The notes: generated by a model not told the origin, from the sequence alone. A stretch of DNA of 64,000 bases from DATFQE01 sp963733845 (GCA_963733845.1 CAVTEM010000001.1:62001-126000), one strand, 5' to 3'. Numbered from the stretch's first letter, positions 1-9,595 are shown. Numbers and translations are program-made.

Positions 1-153
1 GTACAGGGCGCGCACGATCCCCTCGGCGACGGCGACGTAGTACTGGACGTGGTCGAGCTTCGTCTCCCCGCGCTCGGCGAAGTAGACCTTGTCGGGGTTG
101 GTCACCTTGACGGTGCGACCGCCGACTTCCAGCTCGACGAACGGAGAGGCCAT
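1..153 (-). CDS. ligD: LigD-type NHEJ polymerase/primase domain protein, N-terminal part only
   Basis: Only the first 51 codons are inside the window; the gene runs off the left edge. The visible protein begins MASPFVELEVGG and continues with VTNPDKVYF (about residues 17-25) and TKLDHVQYY. This is the typical opening of the polymerase domain of bacterial LigD. In the family this domain adds nucleotides at broken DNA ends and works with Ku and a DNA ligase in non-homologous end joining. Whether ligase or nuclease domains are fused to it cannot be seen. The start is the ATG at 151-153, and I see no strong ribosome site upstream. Confidence 0.8.
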   Translation of the reverse strand, partial: MASPFVELEVGGRTVKVTNPDKVYFAERGETKLDHVQYYVAVAEGIVRALY

Positions 154-301
154 GCCCTGCGTATATCACCCTTCGGGGGCATGCCCCTGCCGATGAACGG
201 GCTGAGGATGCGTGTGCCGGCTCCCCCTCGAGCACCCCGGCACCTTGCGGCGCCCGTCATGAACTGCGGCCTTCCGATCGCTTTTCTGACGGGCCGTCGC
301 G

Positions 302-330
302 TTTTCGGGAGCTGGAACCTGGGGTATTCT
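302..330 (+). promoter_or_regulatory. Probable promoter of tRNA-Ser(GCU)
   Basis: A TATTCT box at 325-330 lies 10 bases before the mature tRNA start. TTTTCG at 302-307 sits 17 bases further upstream as a weak -35 element. Spacing fits a housekeeping sigma-70-type promoter. This is inferred from position and sequence only. Confidence 0.45.
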
Positions 331-340
331 GGGCCCGCTG

Positions 341-431
341 GGAGAAGTGGCCGAGTGGCTGAAGGCGGCGCCCTGCTAAGGCGTTAGGTGGGGAAATCCC
401 TGCCTCGAGGGTTCGAATCCCTCCTTCTCCG
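341..431 (+). tRNA. tRNA-Ser (anticodon GCU)
   Basis: The 91-base gene folds as a class II tRNA. The acceptor strands GGAGAAG (341-347) and CTTCTCC (424-430) pair fully, with G431 as discriminator. The anticodon loop CTGCTAA carries GCT, the variable arm is long, and the T arm contains GGTTCGAATCC. No CCA is encoded. A T-run follows directly. This is the second serine tRNA of the window; unlike tRNA-Ser(CGA) at 25585 it has no cassette array attached. Confidence 0.97.
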
Positions 432-442
432 TTTTTCGAGCG

Positions 443-1463
443 CTAGGCGGCGACCTTCGCGAACTCCGGGATGATCTCGTCGCCGTAGGCCTTGAGCGTC
501 TCCTCCTGGCCGTGGGTCATCAGGTAGATGTTGAACTGGTCGACGCCGACGGACTTCGAGCTCGCGGAGCTTCTCGACGCACTGCGCGACGTTGCCGATC
601 ACCGTGAAGCGGTCGCAGATCTCGTCGGTGACGAACTCACCGTGGGCCGCGCCGACGCGGCTGTGATCCTTGTAGTCGTAGAACTTCCGCGCCTTGACGT
701 ACTCGGTCAGCGCCTCCGGGATCTCCGAGTCGAACCCGTACTTCTCGATCAGGTCCATGACGTGGTTCGAAACCATCGCCGGGAACCAGCTTGCACCTCC
801 TCCCGCGCCTTCGGGAGGTCGTCGGTCACCTTGCTCGGGGCGCCGACGATGCACTTGAGCGCCGACGGGTCGCGGCCGGCCTCCTCGGCCGACTTGCGGG
901 CCGTGTCCATGATCCACTGGATGATCTGCGGGTCGGCGAGCTGGATGATCACGCCGTCGCCGACGCGGCCCGCCACGGCTAGCGCCTCTCGGCCCGTAAC
1001 CGGCGATCCACATCTCGATGTCCGGGAGCTCGTCGCGGACCCACGTGAGCTCGAGCTCCTTCTCGTTCCACGCGACCTTCCGGCCGTTCATCAGCTCCTT
1101 CATCATCGCGCAGCGGGCCTCGAACTCGGCCACCCTGACGGGCTTCAGCCCGACGACGCGGCGGGACGAGTCCCCGCGCCCGATCCCCATGACCATGCGA
1201 CCGTTGGAGAGGTCCTGCATGGTCGCGTACCAGCTCGCGGTGACGGTCGCGTCGCGGATGCCCGGGTTGGTGACGAAGTGGCCCAGCTTGATGCGCTCGG
1301 TGTGGTCGGCCACGACCGGGAGCGTCGCGTAGGACTCCTGCCAGAGGATGTGCGAGTCGTAGGTCCACGCGTACTCGAAACCGTGCTTCTCCGAGAGCTG
1401 GACGAGCTCGAGGAAGCGCGAGAACGGCGGGTCGGGCAGGACCGTGACACCGAACGTGAGCAT
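443..1463 (-). CDS. LLM-class F420-dependent oxidoreductase (luciferase-like), frameshifted
   Basis: The protein starts MLTFGVTVLPDPPFSRFLEL and reads as a luciferase-like TIM-barrel enzyme using deazaflavin F420, with GHFVTNPGIRD (61-71) and MGIGRGDSSRR (92-102) typical of the family. The frame changes near 985, 790 and 560, so the full protein (about 340 residues, ending PEFAKVAA) is recovered only by joining two frames. Conservation on both sides of each shift suggests sequencing indels or very recent decay. Relatives occur beside hydantoinase and NMT1-type transporter genes, and the neighbours here fit that. The exact substrate is unknown. Confidence 0.75.
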
Positions 1464-1509
1464 GTGACCTCCAGGCGAATCGGCAGGGAAACCCGGATTC
1501 TCCCTGGAA

Positions 1510-1965
1510 TTGGTGCGGGTGGCAATCTGGGGCTACCTGCTGTTCGCGCTCGCTGCGGGGGCGATGCTGCCGATCCAGTTCGGGATCAACGCACAGCTCG
1601 CTACGTGGGTCGGGAGCTCGGTGCGCGCGGCCCTCGTCTCCTTCGTGGTGGGCGCGTTGTCGCTGTTCGTGGTGGCCCTCGCCGTCGCACGTGACTGGCC
1701 GGCGGCAGACCGCGTGTCGGGCGCACCGTGGTGGGTCTGGATCGGCGGCGCGCTCGGCGCCTTCTACGTGCTCGGCTCGATCGTGACGGCGCCGCGGCTC
1801 GGAGCGGTGACGCTCTTCGCGATGATCCTCGCCGGCCAGGCGCTGGTCTCGCTGGCGGTCGACCACTTCGGCTGGGTCGGATTCGAGGAGCACCCGGTCA
1901 GCGCGCTGCGCCTGGCCGGGGTGGCCCTGCTAGCCGCCGGCGTGGCCCTCGTGCGCTTCTCGTAA
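1510..1965 (+). CDS. DMT-superfamily membrane protein of the YdcZ/DUF606 type
   Basis: A 151-residue integral membrane protein with five hydrophobic segments (roughly residues 6-26, 37-58, 70-93, 97-117 and 130-149). The N-terminal GAMLPIQFGINAQLATWVGS and the following SFVVGALSL are characteristic of the DUF606 (YdcZ) branch of the drug/metabolite transporter superfamily. Such short forms usually act as paired or duplicated halves. The start is TTG at 1510 or GTG at 1513; no good ribosome site decides between them. It is divergent from the oxidoreductase upstream. Substrate not predictable. Confidence 0.7.
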   Translation: MVRVAIWGYLLFALAAGAMLPIQFGINAQLATWVGSSVRAALVSFVVGALSLFVVALAVARDWPAADRVSGAPWWVWIGGALGAFYVLGSIVTAPRLGAVTLFAMILAGQALVSLAVDHFGWVGFEEHPVSALRLAGVALLAAGVALVRFS

Positions 1966-2220
1966 CGCTTTCGTGACGGTGCCTGGCACCACGGGACGTC
2001 CGCGTCGGACGCCGGTTTCGTGGACGCGAGACACGTCCCGTCGCCGCGACCGCCGACGGGCACGCGCGGTGCCTGTGGACGTTTCGTGACGCCCTCTTGA
2101 TCATGCCTGGCACCGGCCGATCGACCCGCGGGGACAAGGTCCTACGCTCGTGTCATGGCTCGGTCGGCTCTCCGGCTCTTCGCGGCGGCCACGCTCGTGG
2201 CCGGCGCCGACCTCGCGCGA

Positions 2221-3471
2221 CTAGTCCACGCGTGAGCGGGCGAGCCGCTCGATCGTCCTGGAGGCGAGCCGGTCGAGGGCCTGAACCGAGAGCTCGAGGT
2301 GCTCCTCCTTCGTGTCCTCGAGCTTCGTGTGCGAGAGCCCGCGCAGGCTCTGGACGAAGACCATCACGGTCGGGATCCCGGCGCGCGAGACCTCTGCCGC
2401 GTCGTGCAACGGCCCGCTCGGCAGCCGGTGGGACTCGCCCGCAACCTCGCGAATCGCCTCGTCCGCGAACCCGATCAGCTCCTCGTCGAAGAGGATCGGC
2501 TCGATGTTCCAGATCCGCTCGAAGTCGACCTCGATGTTCTCCTCGCGCGCGAACTCCTCCGAGCGCGACTTCGCGTCGGCGAGCATCGAAGACAGCTTCG
2601 ACGCGTCCAGGTGCCGCTGGTCGAGCAGCTGCTCGGCGGTCTCGACGACCGACGTCACGATCCCGGGCTTGCAGACGACGTCGCCCGACGTGCACACCGC
2701 GCCCCCGCCGACCGAAGCGGCGATCTCGCGCAGCGCAAGAGCGAGCTTCGACGCGCCCGCCAAGGCATCCCGCCGCTGATCCATCGGCGTCGAGCCGGCG
2801 TGAGCCGCTTGCCCGCGCCAGACGACGCGATGCCTCTCGACGCCGAAGGTCCCGAGCACCGCGCCGAGGGGCAGCCCCATCGACTCGAGCACCGGCCCCT
2901 GCTCGATGTGGAGCTCGAGGTACGCGCCCGCGTTCTCGAGCTGTGAGCGGGCCTCGATCGCCTTGTCGAGGTCGACGCCGTGCGCGCCCACGGCGTCGGG
3001 CAGCGACACGCCGTCGCGGTCGACCAGCTGCCGGAGCTCGTCCTGGTCGGCCATCGACCCGGCGGCCGCCGAGGAGCCGAACAGCGAGCGGCCGAACCGC
3101 GCGCCCTCCTCGTCGGCCCAGCTGACGAGCCTCACCGTTACGGGCGGCTCGCCCTCCGCGGCGATCCGCCTGAACACCTCCGAGCCGGCAACGACGTTCA
3201 AGGAGCCATCGAGCCAGCCGCCGTTCGGCACCGAGTCGAGGTGGCCGCCGATCAGCAGCGCGCGGTCGGAGCGGCCGGGCAGCGTCCACCACTGGTTGCG
3301 CGCCTCGTCGAACTCCATGCGCGCGCCCGTGCCCTCGAGCTTCGCGGCCATCCACTCCTGCGCGCGCACCCACGTGTCCGTCCAGGCGACCCGCTGCGCG
3401 CCGTCTTCGTCGCCCGTCAGCTCGCGCAGCTCCTTCAGCTCGGCGACCGTGCGGGCGGGATCGAGCGGCAT
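2221..3471 (-). CDS. M20-family N-carbamoyl-amino-acid / beta-ureidopropionase-type amidohydrolase
   Basis: A 416-residue zinc amidohydrolase of the M20 hydantoinase/carbamoylase family (AllC, HyuC, beta-ureidopropionase). Metal ligands are visible in GGHLDSVPNGG (H77), the aspartate of WLDGS (D88), DEEG (E121/E122), LHIEQGP (H188) and LHDAAEV near the C-terminus. The family removes the carbamoyl group from N-carbamoyl amino acids or allantoate, releasing CO2 and ammonia. Next to a dihydropyrimidinase-like gene and an NMT1-type importer, the best inference is hydrolysis of N-carbamoyl-beta-alanine or a related ring-opened product. It is transcribed divergently from the importer, with 36 bases between the starts. 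Confidence 0.85.
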   Translation of the reverse strand: MPLDPARTVAELKELRELTGDEDGAQRVAWTDTWVRAQEWMAAKLEGTGARMEFDEARNQWWTLPGRSDRALLIGGHLDSVPNGGWLDGSLNVVAGSEVFRRIAAEGEPPVTVRLVSWADEEGARFGRSLFGSSAAAGSMADQDELRQLVDRDGVSLPDAVGAHGVDLDKAIEARSQLENAGAYLELHIEQGPVLESMGLPLGAVLGTFGVERHRVVWRGQAAHAGSTPMDQRRDALAGASKLALALREIAASVGGGAVCTSGDVVCKPGIVTSVVETAEQLLDQRHLDASKLSSMLADAKSRSEEFAREENIEVDFERIWNIEPILFDEELIGFADEAIREVAGESHRLPSGPLHDAAEVSRAGIPTVMVFVQSLRGLSHTKLEDTKEEHLELSVQALDRLASRTIERLARSRVD

Positions 3472-3507
3472 CGCGGGGCGACTCTAACGTGTGGTAGGAA
3501 CTCCGCC

Positions 3508-4389
3508 ATGGCGTCCGTGGCTGCCGAACGTCCGTCGCGCTCAGGCTTCGCGTGGCGGCCGTTGCTGGGGCGCGCGGCGCAGATGCTGGCCGTCGCCGCC
3601 GGCCTCTGGGCGTTCTGGGAGGCGTTCAAGTGGATCGGCGAGACGACCGAGTTCAAGCTCGGCCAGTTCACGGTCAACGACCGCACCCTCCCGCATGTGC
3701 ACGACATCGTCGGCCAGCTGTTCGAGCCCTCGCGCCGCAACGGGCCACTCCTGATCGAGGTGCTCTGGGACGCGGCGCTCTTCACCGCGAAGGAGGCCGC
3801 CGTCGGCTTCTTCCTCGGCGCCTCGCTCGGCTTCGCGCTCGCCGTGATCCTCGCCCACTCGAACGTGCTCCGGCGAGGCCTCTTGCCGTACGTCGTCGCC
3901 TCGCAGACGGTCCCGATGATCGCGATCGCACCGATGGTCGTGATCTGGCTCGGCGGCCGCGGCCTGGCCGACTGGCTCAGCGTCTCGGTGATCGCCGCGT
4001 ACCTGACGTTCTTCCCGGTCACGATCAACACGCTTCGCGGCCTGGGCTCCGCCGATCCGCGCGCGATCGAGCTGATGCGCTCCTACGCCGCGAGCGGCTG
4101 GCGGGTCCTCTGGAAGGTGCGCGTGCCCGCCTCGCTGCCGTACCTGTTCGCGGCGCTGAAGGTCTCGGCGACGGCGTGCATCGTCGGCGCGATCATCGGC
4201 GAACTGCCCGCCTCGATCCAGAGCGGCCTCGGCGGCGCGATCCTCAACTTCAACCAGTACTACGTGAGCTCGCCGCCGAGCCTGTGGGCGACCAACCTGA
4301 TCGCGGCGCTGCTCGGAATCACGTTCTTCCTGGCCGTCGTGCTCGCCGAGAAGCTGATCGTCCGCCGTGCGCCGGAGCACGTGGCATGA
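3508..4389 (+). CDS. ABC transporter permease, NMT1/SsuC/TauC type (first subunit)
   Basis: A 293-residue inner-membrane permease with about six transmembrane segments and a BPD-type EAA loop (MRSYAASGWRVLWKVRVPA, about residues 190-208). ATG at 3508 is preceded by AGGA at 3496-3499. The stop overlaps the start of the ATPase gene (ATGA at 4386-4389), so the two are translationally coupled. With the next three genes it forms a complete importer of the family used for pyrimidine-like, thiamine-precursor, riboflavin and alkylsulfonate ligands. Confidence 0.9.
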   Translation: MASVAAERPSRSGFAWRPLLGRAAQMLAVAAGLWAFWEAFKWIGETTEFKLGQFTVNDRTLPHVHDIVGQLFEPSRRNGPLLIEVLWDAALFTAKEAAVGFFLGASLGFALAVILAHSNVLRRGLLPYVVASQTVPMIAIAPMVVIWLGGRGLADWLSVSVIAAYLTFFPVTINTLRGLGSADPRAIELMRSYAASGWRVLWKVRVPASLPYLFAALKVSATACIVGAIIGELPASIQSGLGGAILNFNQYYVSSPPSLWATNLIAALLGITFFLAVVLAEKLIVRRAPEHVA

Positions 4390-5198
4390 GCGAGGGCGCC
4401 GTCGTCAGCCTGAAGGGCGTCGGCAAGGAGTTCGGCAAGGGCGGTGTCACCGCGCTCGAGCAGATCGACCTCGAGATCGGCGAGCGCGAGTTCGTCTCGC
4501 TGATCGGGCCCTCGGGCTGCGGCAAGTCGACGCTGCTGCGGATCGTCGGCGACCTGATCCAGCCCACGACGGGCGAGGTCGTCGTGAACGGGAAGACGGC
4601 GCGCCGGGCGCGCGAGGATCGCGACTACGGGATCGTCTTCCAGGACGCCGTCCTGTTCGACTGGCGCACGGTGGCGAAGAACATCGGGCTGCCGCTGGAG
4701 ATGCTCGGCTGGGATCGCCGCCGACGGCAGGAACGCGTGAAGGAGATGCTGCGCCTCGTCGAGCTCGACGGCTTCGAGAGCCACCACCCGTGGCAGCTCT
4801 CGGGCGGAATGCAGCAGCGCGTCTCGATCGCGCGGGCGCTCTCGTTCTCTCCCCCGCTGCTGCTGATGGACGAGCCGTTCGGCGCGCTGGACGAGATGAC
4901 GCGCGAGCGCCTGAACCTGGAGCTCCTCCGGATCTGGGACGCGCTCGGCAGCACGATCGTCTTCGTCACGCACTCGATCTCCGAGGCCGTGTTCCTGTCC
5001 ACGCGCGTTGTCGTGATGTCGCCGCGGCCGGGCCGGATCACCGGGATCGTCGACGTCGACCTTCCTCAGCCGCGGACCGCGGACGCGCGCGAGCAGCCGC
5101 GCTTCTTCGAGCTCGTCGCCGACGTCCGTCACCGGCTACGCGGCTCGGACGAGCTGGTGAGCGAAGAAGAGCTGATCGCGGCGGAGGAAGGGCTGTGA
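4386..5198 (+). CDS. ABC transporter ATP-binding protein (SsuB/TauB/NMT1 type)
   Basis: A 270-residue ATPase with Walker A GPSGCGKST (about residues 40-48), Q-loop FQDAVLF, signature LSGGMQQR, Walker B LLLMDEPFGALD and switch histidine in FVTHS. The region after the nucleotide-binding core is short, as in nitrate/taurine-type importers. It overlaps both flanking permease genes (ATGA upstream, GTGA downstream), which fits a single operon making one complex with two different permeases. Confidence 0.95.
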   Translation: MSEGAVVSLKGVGKEFGKGGVTALEQIDLEIGEREFVSLIGPSGCGKSTLLRIVGDLIQPTTGEVVVNGKTARRAREDRDYGIVFQDAVLFDWRTVAKNIGLPLEMLGWDRRRRQERVKEMLRLVELDGFESHHPWQLSGGMQQRVSIARALSFSPPLLLMDEPFGALDEMTRERLNLELLRIWDALGSTIVFVTHSISEAVFLSTRVVVMSPRPGRITGIVDVDLPQPRTADAREQPRFFELVADVRHRLRGSDELVSEEELIAAEEGL

Positions 5199-6022
5199 GC
5201 GCGGGCCCGACCGCGGTTCAGCCCGTTCCGCGAGGCATCTTCGCGCGCCGCGTCGGACGCGGGGTCCGCGACTGGATCCCGGCCGTCGTCGTGTTCGCGC
5301 TCGGCATCGCCGCCTGGGAGTTCGGAGTCAAGGCCCTCGACGTGCAGAACTTCCTGCTGCCCCCGCTGTCGGACATCCTGAGCACCTTCTGGGACGACCG
5401 CAGCGGCCTGCTGAACGCAGCCTGGTTCACGTTCAAGGAAGCGCTCGGCGGCTACGTCATCGGCTGCTCGGCGGGGATCCTCGTCGCGGTGCTGCTCGCG
5501 CGGTTCCGCTCGCTGGCCTCCGCGGTCCTGCCCTACGCGATCGCCGCCAACGCGATCCCGATCATCGCGTTCGCCCCGATCACGAACAACTGGTTCGGCC
5601 TGCTCTCGCCGGCCTCGAAGATGGCGATCGCCGCGATCCTGTGCTTCTTCCCGGTGTTCGTGAACACGCTCAAGGGCCTGACCTCGGTCCGCCCCGCCTC
5701 GATCGAGCTGATGCGCAGCTACGCGGCCGGCGAGCTCGAGATCTTTCGCCGCGTCCGGGCGCCGACCGCGCTGCCCTACGTCTTCTCCGCCTTGAAGGTC
5801 GCGACCGTACTCGCGATGATCGGCGCCATCGTGGGCGACTACTTCGGCGGCTCGCAGGATTCGCTGGGAATCGTGATCCGCCGCGACGCGGGGATCTTCG
5901 CGTTCGAGCACGCCTGGGCGGCAATCGTCGTCGCGAGCGTGCTCGGGATCCTGTTCTACGCCGCGGTCTCGCTTGCGGAGCGGCTCGCGATGCGGTGGCA
6001 CCCCTCGGAACGGATCGAATAG
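5195..6022 (+). CDS. ABC transporter permease, NMT1/SsuC type (second subunit)
   Basis: A 275-residue permease with about six membrane segments and an EAA loop (MRSYAAGELEIFRRVRAPT). The GTG start at 5195 overlaps the TGA stop of the ATPase gene. Two dissimilar permeases beside one ATPase indicate a heterodimeric channel. It is followed after 25 bases by the substrate-binding protein gene. Confidence 0.92.
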   Translation: MSAGPTAVQPVPRGIFARRVGRGVRDWIPAVVVFALGIAAWEFGVKALDVQNFLLPPLSDILSTFWDDRSGLLNAAWFTFKEALGGYVIGCSAGILVAVLLARFRSLASAVLPYAIAANAIPIIAFAPITNNWFGLLSPASKMAIAAILCFFPVFVNTLKGLTSVRPASIELMRSYAAGELEIFRRVRAPTALPYVFSALKVATVLAMIGAIVGDYFGGSQDSLGIVIRRDAGIFAFEHAWAAIVVASVLGILFYAAVSLAERLAMRWHPSERIE

Positions 6023-6047
6023 TCAGGTTTCAACGGAGGAGGAACGG

Positions 6048-7190
6048 ATGAGAAGAGCTTCAAGGTGGTTCTGGCTCGCCGCGGTGCTCGCTGCGCTCGT
6101 ATTCGGGCTGGCGGCCTGCGGCGGTGACGACGAGGAGACCGGCGGCTCGGATGACGCGACGGAGGAGACCACCGAGGCGGCCGACAAGGTCACGTTGCAG
6201 CTCAAGTGGGTCACACAGGCTCAGTTCGCCGGCTACTACGCGGCCGCCGAGGAGGGCTACTTCGAGGACGAGGGCCTCGACGTGACGATCCGCCCCGGCG
6301 GGCCGGACATCGTCCCCGAGCAGGTCGTCCTGGGCGGTCAGGCGGAGTTCGGGATCAACTGGCTGGACAACACGCTCGCCACGCGCGACAAGGGCCAGAA
6401 CATCGTCAACATCGCGCAGGTCTTCACGCGCAGCGGCATGACCGAGGTCACCTGGAAGGACACCGGCCTCGACTCGATCCCGAAGCTGGAAGGGAAGAAG
6501 GTCGGCGTCTGGCTGGGCGGGAACGAGCACAAGCTCTACGCCGCGCTGAACAAGAACGGCCTCGACCCGCAGAAGGACGTGAAGATCGTCGCGCAGCCGT
6601 TCGACATGAGCCTGCTGCTGAACCGCGAGGTCGATGCGGCGGCCGCGATGACCTACAACGAGCTCGCACAGGTGCTCGAGCAGAAGAACCCGGACACGGG
6701 CGACCTCTACCAGCTCGCGGATCTCAACGTGATGAAGATGTCCGACCTCGGCACGGGTGCGCTCGAGGACGGGATCTTCGTGACCGAGGACTGGATCGCC
6801 GACGAGGACAACCAGGACATCGCCAAGCGGCTCCTCAAGGCGAGCTTCCGCGGCTGGGTCTTCTGCCGGGACAACCAGGACGAGTGCCTCCAGCACGTGC
6901 TCGACAACGGGCCGACGCTCGGCGAGGGGCACCAGCGCTGGCAGCTGAACGAGATCAACGACCTGATCTGGCCGGCGTCGCTGGGGATCGGCGTGATGGA
7001 TCCCGAGGGCTTCGACCTCACGGCCCAGATCGCGAAGGACTACAAGATCATCGCCAGCCCGGCGTCGGACGACGCCTATCGCACCGACATCGCCGAGGCC
7101 GCGATGCAGGAGCTGAAGGACGACGGCGTCGACGTCAACGGCGAGGACTGGTCGAAGGAGACCGTCGAGGTCACCGCAGGAGGGGAATGA
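6048..7190 (+). CDS. NMT1/THI5-family ABC substrate-binding lipoprotein
   Basis: A 380-residue exported binding protein. The signal peptide ends in a lipobox (FGLAACGG), giving a lipid-anchored protein after about 20 residues, followed by an acidic linker. LQLKWVTQAQFAGYYAAAEEGYF is the hallmark opening of the NMT1 family, followed by the ligand-pocket region around GGQAEFGINWLDN. Known relatives bind thiamine precursors, riboflavin or pyrimidines. The adjoining hydantoinase makes a pyrimidine or hydantoin the more likely ligand here (inference). ATG at 6048 follows a strong GGAGGAGGAAC ribosome site. Confidence 0.9.
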   Translation: MRRASRWFWLAAVLAALVFGLAACGGDDEETGGSDDATEETTEAADKVTLQLKWVTQAQFAGYYAAAEEGYFEDEGLDVTIRPGGPDIVPEQVVLGGQAEFGINWLDNTLATRDKGQNIVNIAQVFTRSGMTEVTWKDTGLDSIPKLEGKKVGVWLGGNEHKLYAALNKNGLDPQKDVKIVAQPFDMSLLLNREVDAAAAMTYNELAQVLEQKNPDTGDLYQLADLNVMKMSDLGTGALEDGIFVTEDWIADEDNQDIAKRLLKASFRGWVFCRDNQDECLQHVLDNGPTLGEGHQRWQLNEINDLIWPASLGIGVMDPEGFDLTAQIAKDYKIIASPASDDAYRTDIAEAAMQELKDDGVDVNGEDWSKETVEVTAGGE

Positions 7191-7234
7191 GGCCCTACGG
7201 GCCCTAGTTAGACGATGACGAAGGGAGATCCGCT

Positions 7235-8644
7235 ATGTCCGTACTGATCAAGGGAGGCCGCGTGATCACGGCCGCCGACGACTACCTCGGCGACCTGTAC
7301 GTGGAGGGCGAGCGGATCTCCCTCATCGGGGAGTCGCTCGACATCGAGGCCGACAAGGTCGTCGACGCGACGGGCAAGTACGTGCTGCCGGGCTGCGTCG
7401 ACCCGCACACCCACCTCGACATGCCGTTCGGCGGCACCGTCACGATCGACGACGTCGAGTCGGGTCAGCGGGCGGCCGCCTACGGCGGCACGACCTGCCA
7501 CGTCGACTTCGTCATCCAGCCGCAGGGCGAGACCTTCGCGGCCGCCCTCGACGACTGGAAGTCGAAGGCGGAAGGCAAGCAGCTGATCGACATGGGCTAC
7601 CACATGGCCGTCACCGACCTGCGCGAGGGAGGGTCGCTGGAGGAGCTCGCCTCGCTCCCCGATCAGGGCGTCACCTCGTACAAGCTCTTCATGGCCTACA
7701 AGGGCGCGCTCATGGTCGACGACGAGACGCTCTTCCGCACGATGCAGGTCGCCGCCGACACCGGCGCGCTCGTGATGGTCCACGCCGAGAACGGGGACGC
7801 GATCGACGTGCTCGTGAAGGAGGCGCTCGCGGCCGGGAACACCGAGCCGAAGTACCACGCCTTGACCCGTCCCCCCGAGACCGAGGGCGAGGCGACCAAC
7901 CGCGCGATCCAACTCTCTCGCGTGGCGGGCTCGCCGCTGTACGTCGTCCACGTTTCCTGCGCCGAGTCGGTCGAGCCGATCGCGATCGCGCGCGAGAAGG
8001 GCTGGGACGTCTGGGGCGAGACGTGTACGCAGTACTTCTTCGTGGACTACACCTTCCTGGAGCGGCCGAACTTCGAGGGCGCGAAGTTCGTCTACACGCC
8101 GCCCCCGCGGGACAAGGCGAACCAGGACGTGCTCTGGAACGCGGTGCGGACGGACGTGCTGTCCGCGATCTCGACCGACCACTGCGCGTTCAACTGGGAC
8201 GGCCAGAAGACGCTCGGGCGCGACGACTTCTCCAAGATCCCGAACGGCGGTCCCGGGCTCGAGAACCGGCTGCACATGATCCACGAGTTCGGCGTGCGCT
8301 CCGGGCGGTTGACCCTGAACCGCATGGTCGAGTTGCTGGCGACGAACCCCGCCAAGCTGTTCGGGCTCTATCCGCGCAAGGGCACGATCGCGGTCGGCTC
8401 GGACGCCGACATCGTCGTCTTCGATCCGGAGAAGCGCGTGACCATCTCGGCTTCGACGCACCACTCGAACATCGACTACAACCTCTACGAGGGCACCGAG
8501 GTGACCGGCTCGCCCGAGCTCGTGCTGCTGCGCGGGAACGTCCTCGTGGAGGGCGACCAGCTCGTGGCCTCGCCCGGGATCGGCCAGTTCGTGAAGCGGG
8601 CCCGCTTCGGCGAGGAGCTGAAGCCGGCGGCCGCGGTGGCCTAA
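7235..8644 (+). CDS. Dihydropyrimidinase / D-hydantoinase
   Basis: A 469-residue cyclic amidohydrolase. The bimetal site is visible: H58 and H60 in DPHTHLDM, the carboxylatable lysine K150 in SYKLFMAYKG, histidines in VHAENG and VHVSCAE, and the aspartate of STDHCAF. The TPPPRDK and LENRLHM segments are also typical. The enzyme opens dihydrouracil/dihydrothymine or hydantoin rings to N-carbamoyl amino acids. It follows the importer operon by 44 bases and has a good AAGGGAG ribosome site, so import and ring opening are probably co-expressed. Family membership is sure; the preferred ring is not. Confidence 0.93.
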   Translation: MSVLIKGGRVITAADDYLGDLYVEGERISLIGESLDIEADKVVDATGKYVLPGCVDPHTHLDMPFGGTVTIDDVESGQRAAAYGGTTCHVDFVIQPQGETFAAALDDWKSKAEGKQLIDMGYHMAVTDLREGGSLEELASLPDQGVTSYKLFMAYKGALMVDDETLFRTMQVAADTGALVMVHAENGDAIDVLVKEALAAGNTEPKYHALTRPPETEGEATNRAIQLSRVAGSPLYVVHVSCAESVEPIAIAREKGWDVWGETCTQYFFVDYTFLERPNFEGAKFVYTPPPRDKANQDVLWNAVRTDVLSAISTDHCAFNWDGQKTLGRDDFSKIPNGGPGLENRLHMIHEFGVRSGRLTLNRMVELLATNPAKLFGLYPRKGTIAVGSDADIVVFDPEKRVTISASTHHSNIDYNLYEGTEVTGSPELVLLRGNVLVEGDQLVASPGIGQFVKRARFGEELKPAAAVA

Positions 8645-8661
8645 TTCGACACGTCTGCAAA

Positions 8662-8696
8662 GGCCATGTCTAGGGGTCAGACCCCTGGACATGGCC
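8662..8696 (+). terminator. Strong hairpin after the hydantoinase operon
   Basis: A 16-bp stem (one G-U pair) with a 3-base loop: GGCCATGTC and TAGGGGT pair with their complements in 8681-8696. It closes the 3508-8644 operon, 17 bases after the stop. There is no long T-run. Confidence 0.75.
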
Positions 8697-8750
8697 GTTA
8701 GGGACATCCGGCTCGGAACGAAGCCGAATCGCAGGCATCCTTCGGTCGAG

Positions 8751-9594
8751 ATGACACGCACCAGGTACCTGGCGCTGGCGGCCCTGGCGGTCGCGGCCTT
8801 GGCGCTGTCGGGCTCGGCCGCGTCCGCCGGCCCGGACCGGTTCGACGAGGCCCGCGCGTTCGCGCTGCTCAAGGAGCAGGTGCGGCTCGGGCCGCGCCCG
8901 GCTGGCTCGGCGGCCTCGCGCAAGCTGGCCCGGCGCCTGAAGAGCCTGCTCCCGAACAGCCGCTTCCAGGCGGTGCCCGGCGGCCTGCGGAATGTGATCG
9001 GCACCGTTCCGGGACGCGACCCAAGCCGCACGGTCGTCGTGGGCGCGCACTACGACACGAAGGATCTCCCACGGCTTCGTCGGGGCGAACGACGGGGCTT
9101 CGGGCACGGCGACCGCCGTCGAGCTCGCCCGCTCGATCCGACCCCGTCAGCTCCGCCCCACCCTCGTCTTCATCCTCTTCGACGGCGAGGAGACCCCGAA
9201 GGGCACGCCCGACGAGGAGTTCGAGCGCTACGGCCTGCGCGGAAGCAAGGTCGCCGCGCGCGCGTACAAGCACGCCGAGGCGATGATCCTGCTCGACTTC
9301 GTCGGCGACAAGGAGCTCTCGACCCCGCGCGAGGCGAACTCGAACCGCGCTCTGTGGACGAAGCTCCGGGCGGCGGCGAAGCGCACGGGCAACGCCCGCC
9401 ACTTCCCGCCCACGACCACCGGCCCGGTCCTGGACGACCACGTCCCGTTCATCCGCGCAGGCGTGCCGGCGATCGACCTGATCGACTTCGACTTCGCGTG
9501 CTGGCACCGCACGTGCGACAACCTGAGCGCGGTCTCGCCGCGGAGCCTGGACGCCACCGGCGAGACCGTGCTCGAGCTGTTGCGTTCTCTCTGA
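8751..9594 (+). CDS. Exported M28-family zinc peptidase, frameshifted
   Basis: The protein begins with a signal peptide (MTRTRYLALAALAVAALALS) and reads VVVGAHYDTKD (zinc histidine). It then shifts frame near 9070 and continues as FVGANDGASGTATAVELAR (zinc aspartate) and FILFDGEE (catalytic and zinc glutamates), ending IDLIDFDFACWHRTCDNLS with a final zinc histidine. Together about 280 residues make an M28 aminopeptidase of the bacterial leucyl or glutaminyl-cyclase-like type. One indel is enough to restore the frame. It converges on the next gene with a single base between the two stops. Confidence 0.75.
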
Positions 9595-9595
9595 C

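Noticed and set aside
2155..2235. 26-residue frame MARSALRLFAAATLVAGADLAR with a signal-peptide look.
   Set aside because: It is very short and overlaps the 3' end of the amidohydrolase gene on the other strand. No ribosome site is evident.
8691..8750. ATG at 8691 as start of the M28 peptidase.
   Set aside because: It lies inside the terminator hairpin and adds 20 residues before a good signal peptide that starts at 8751.
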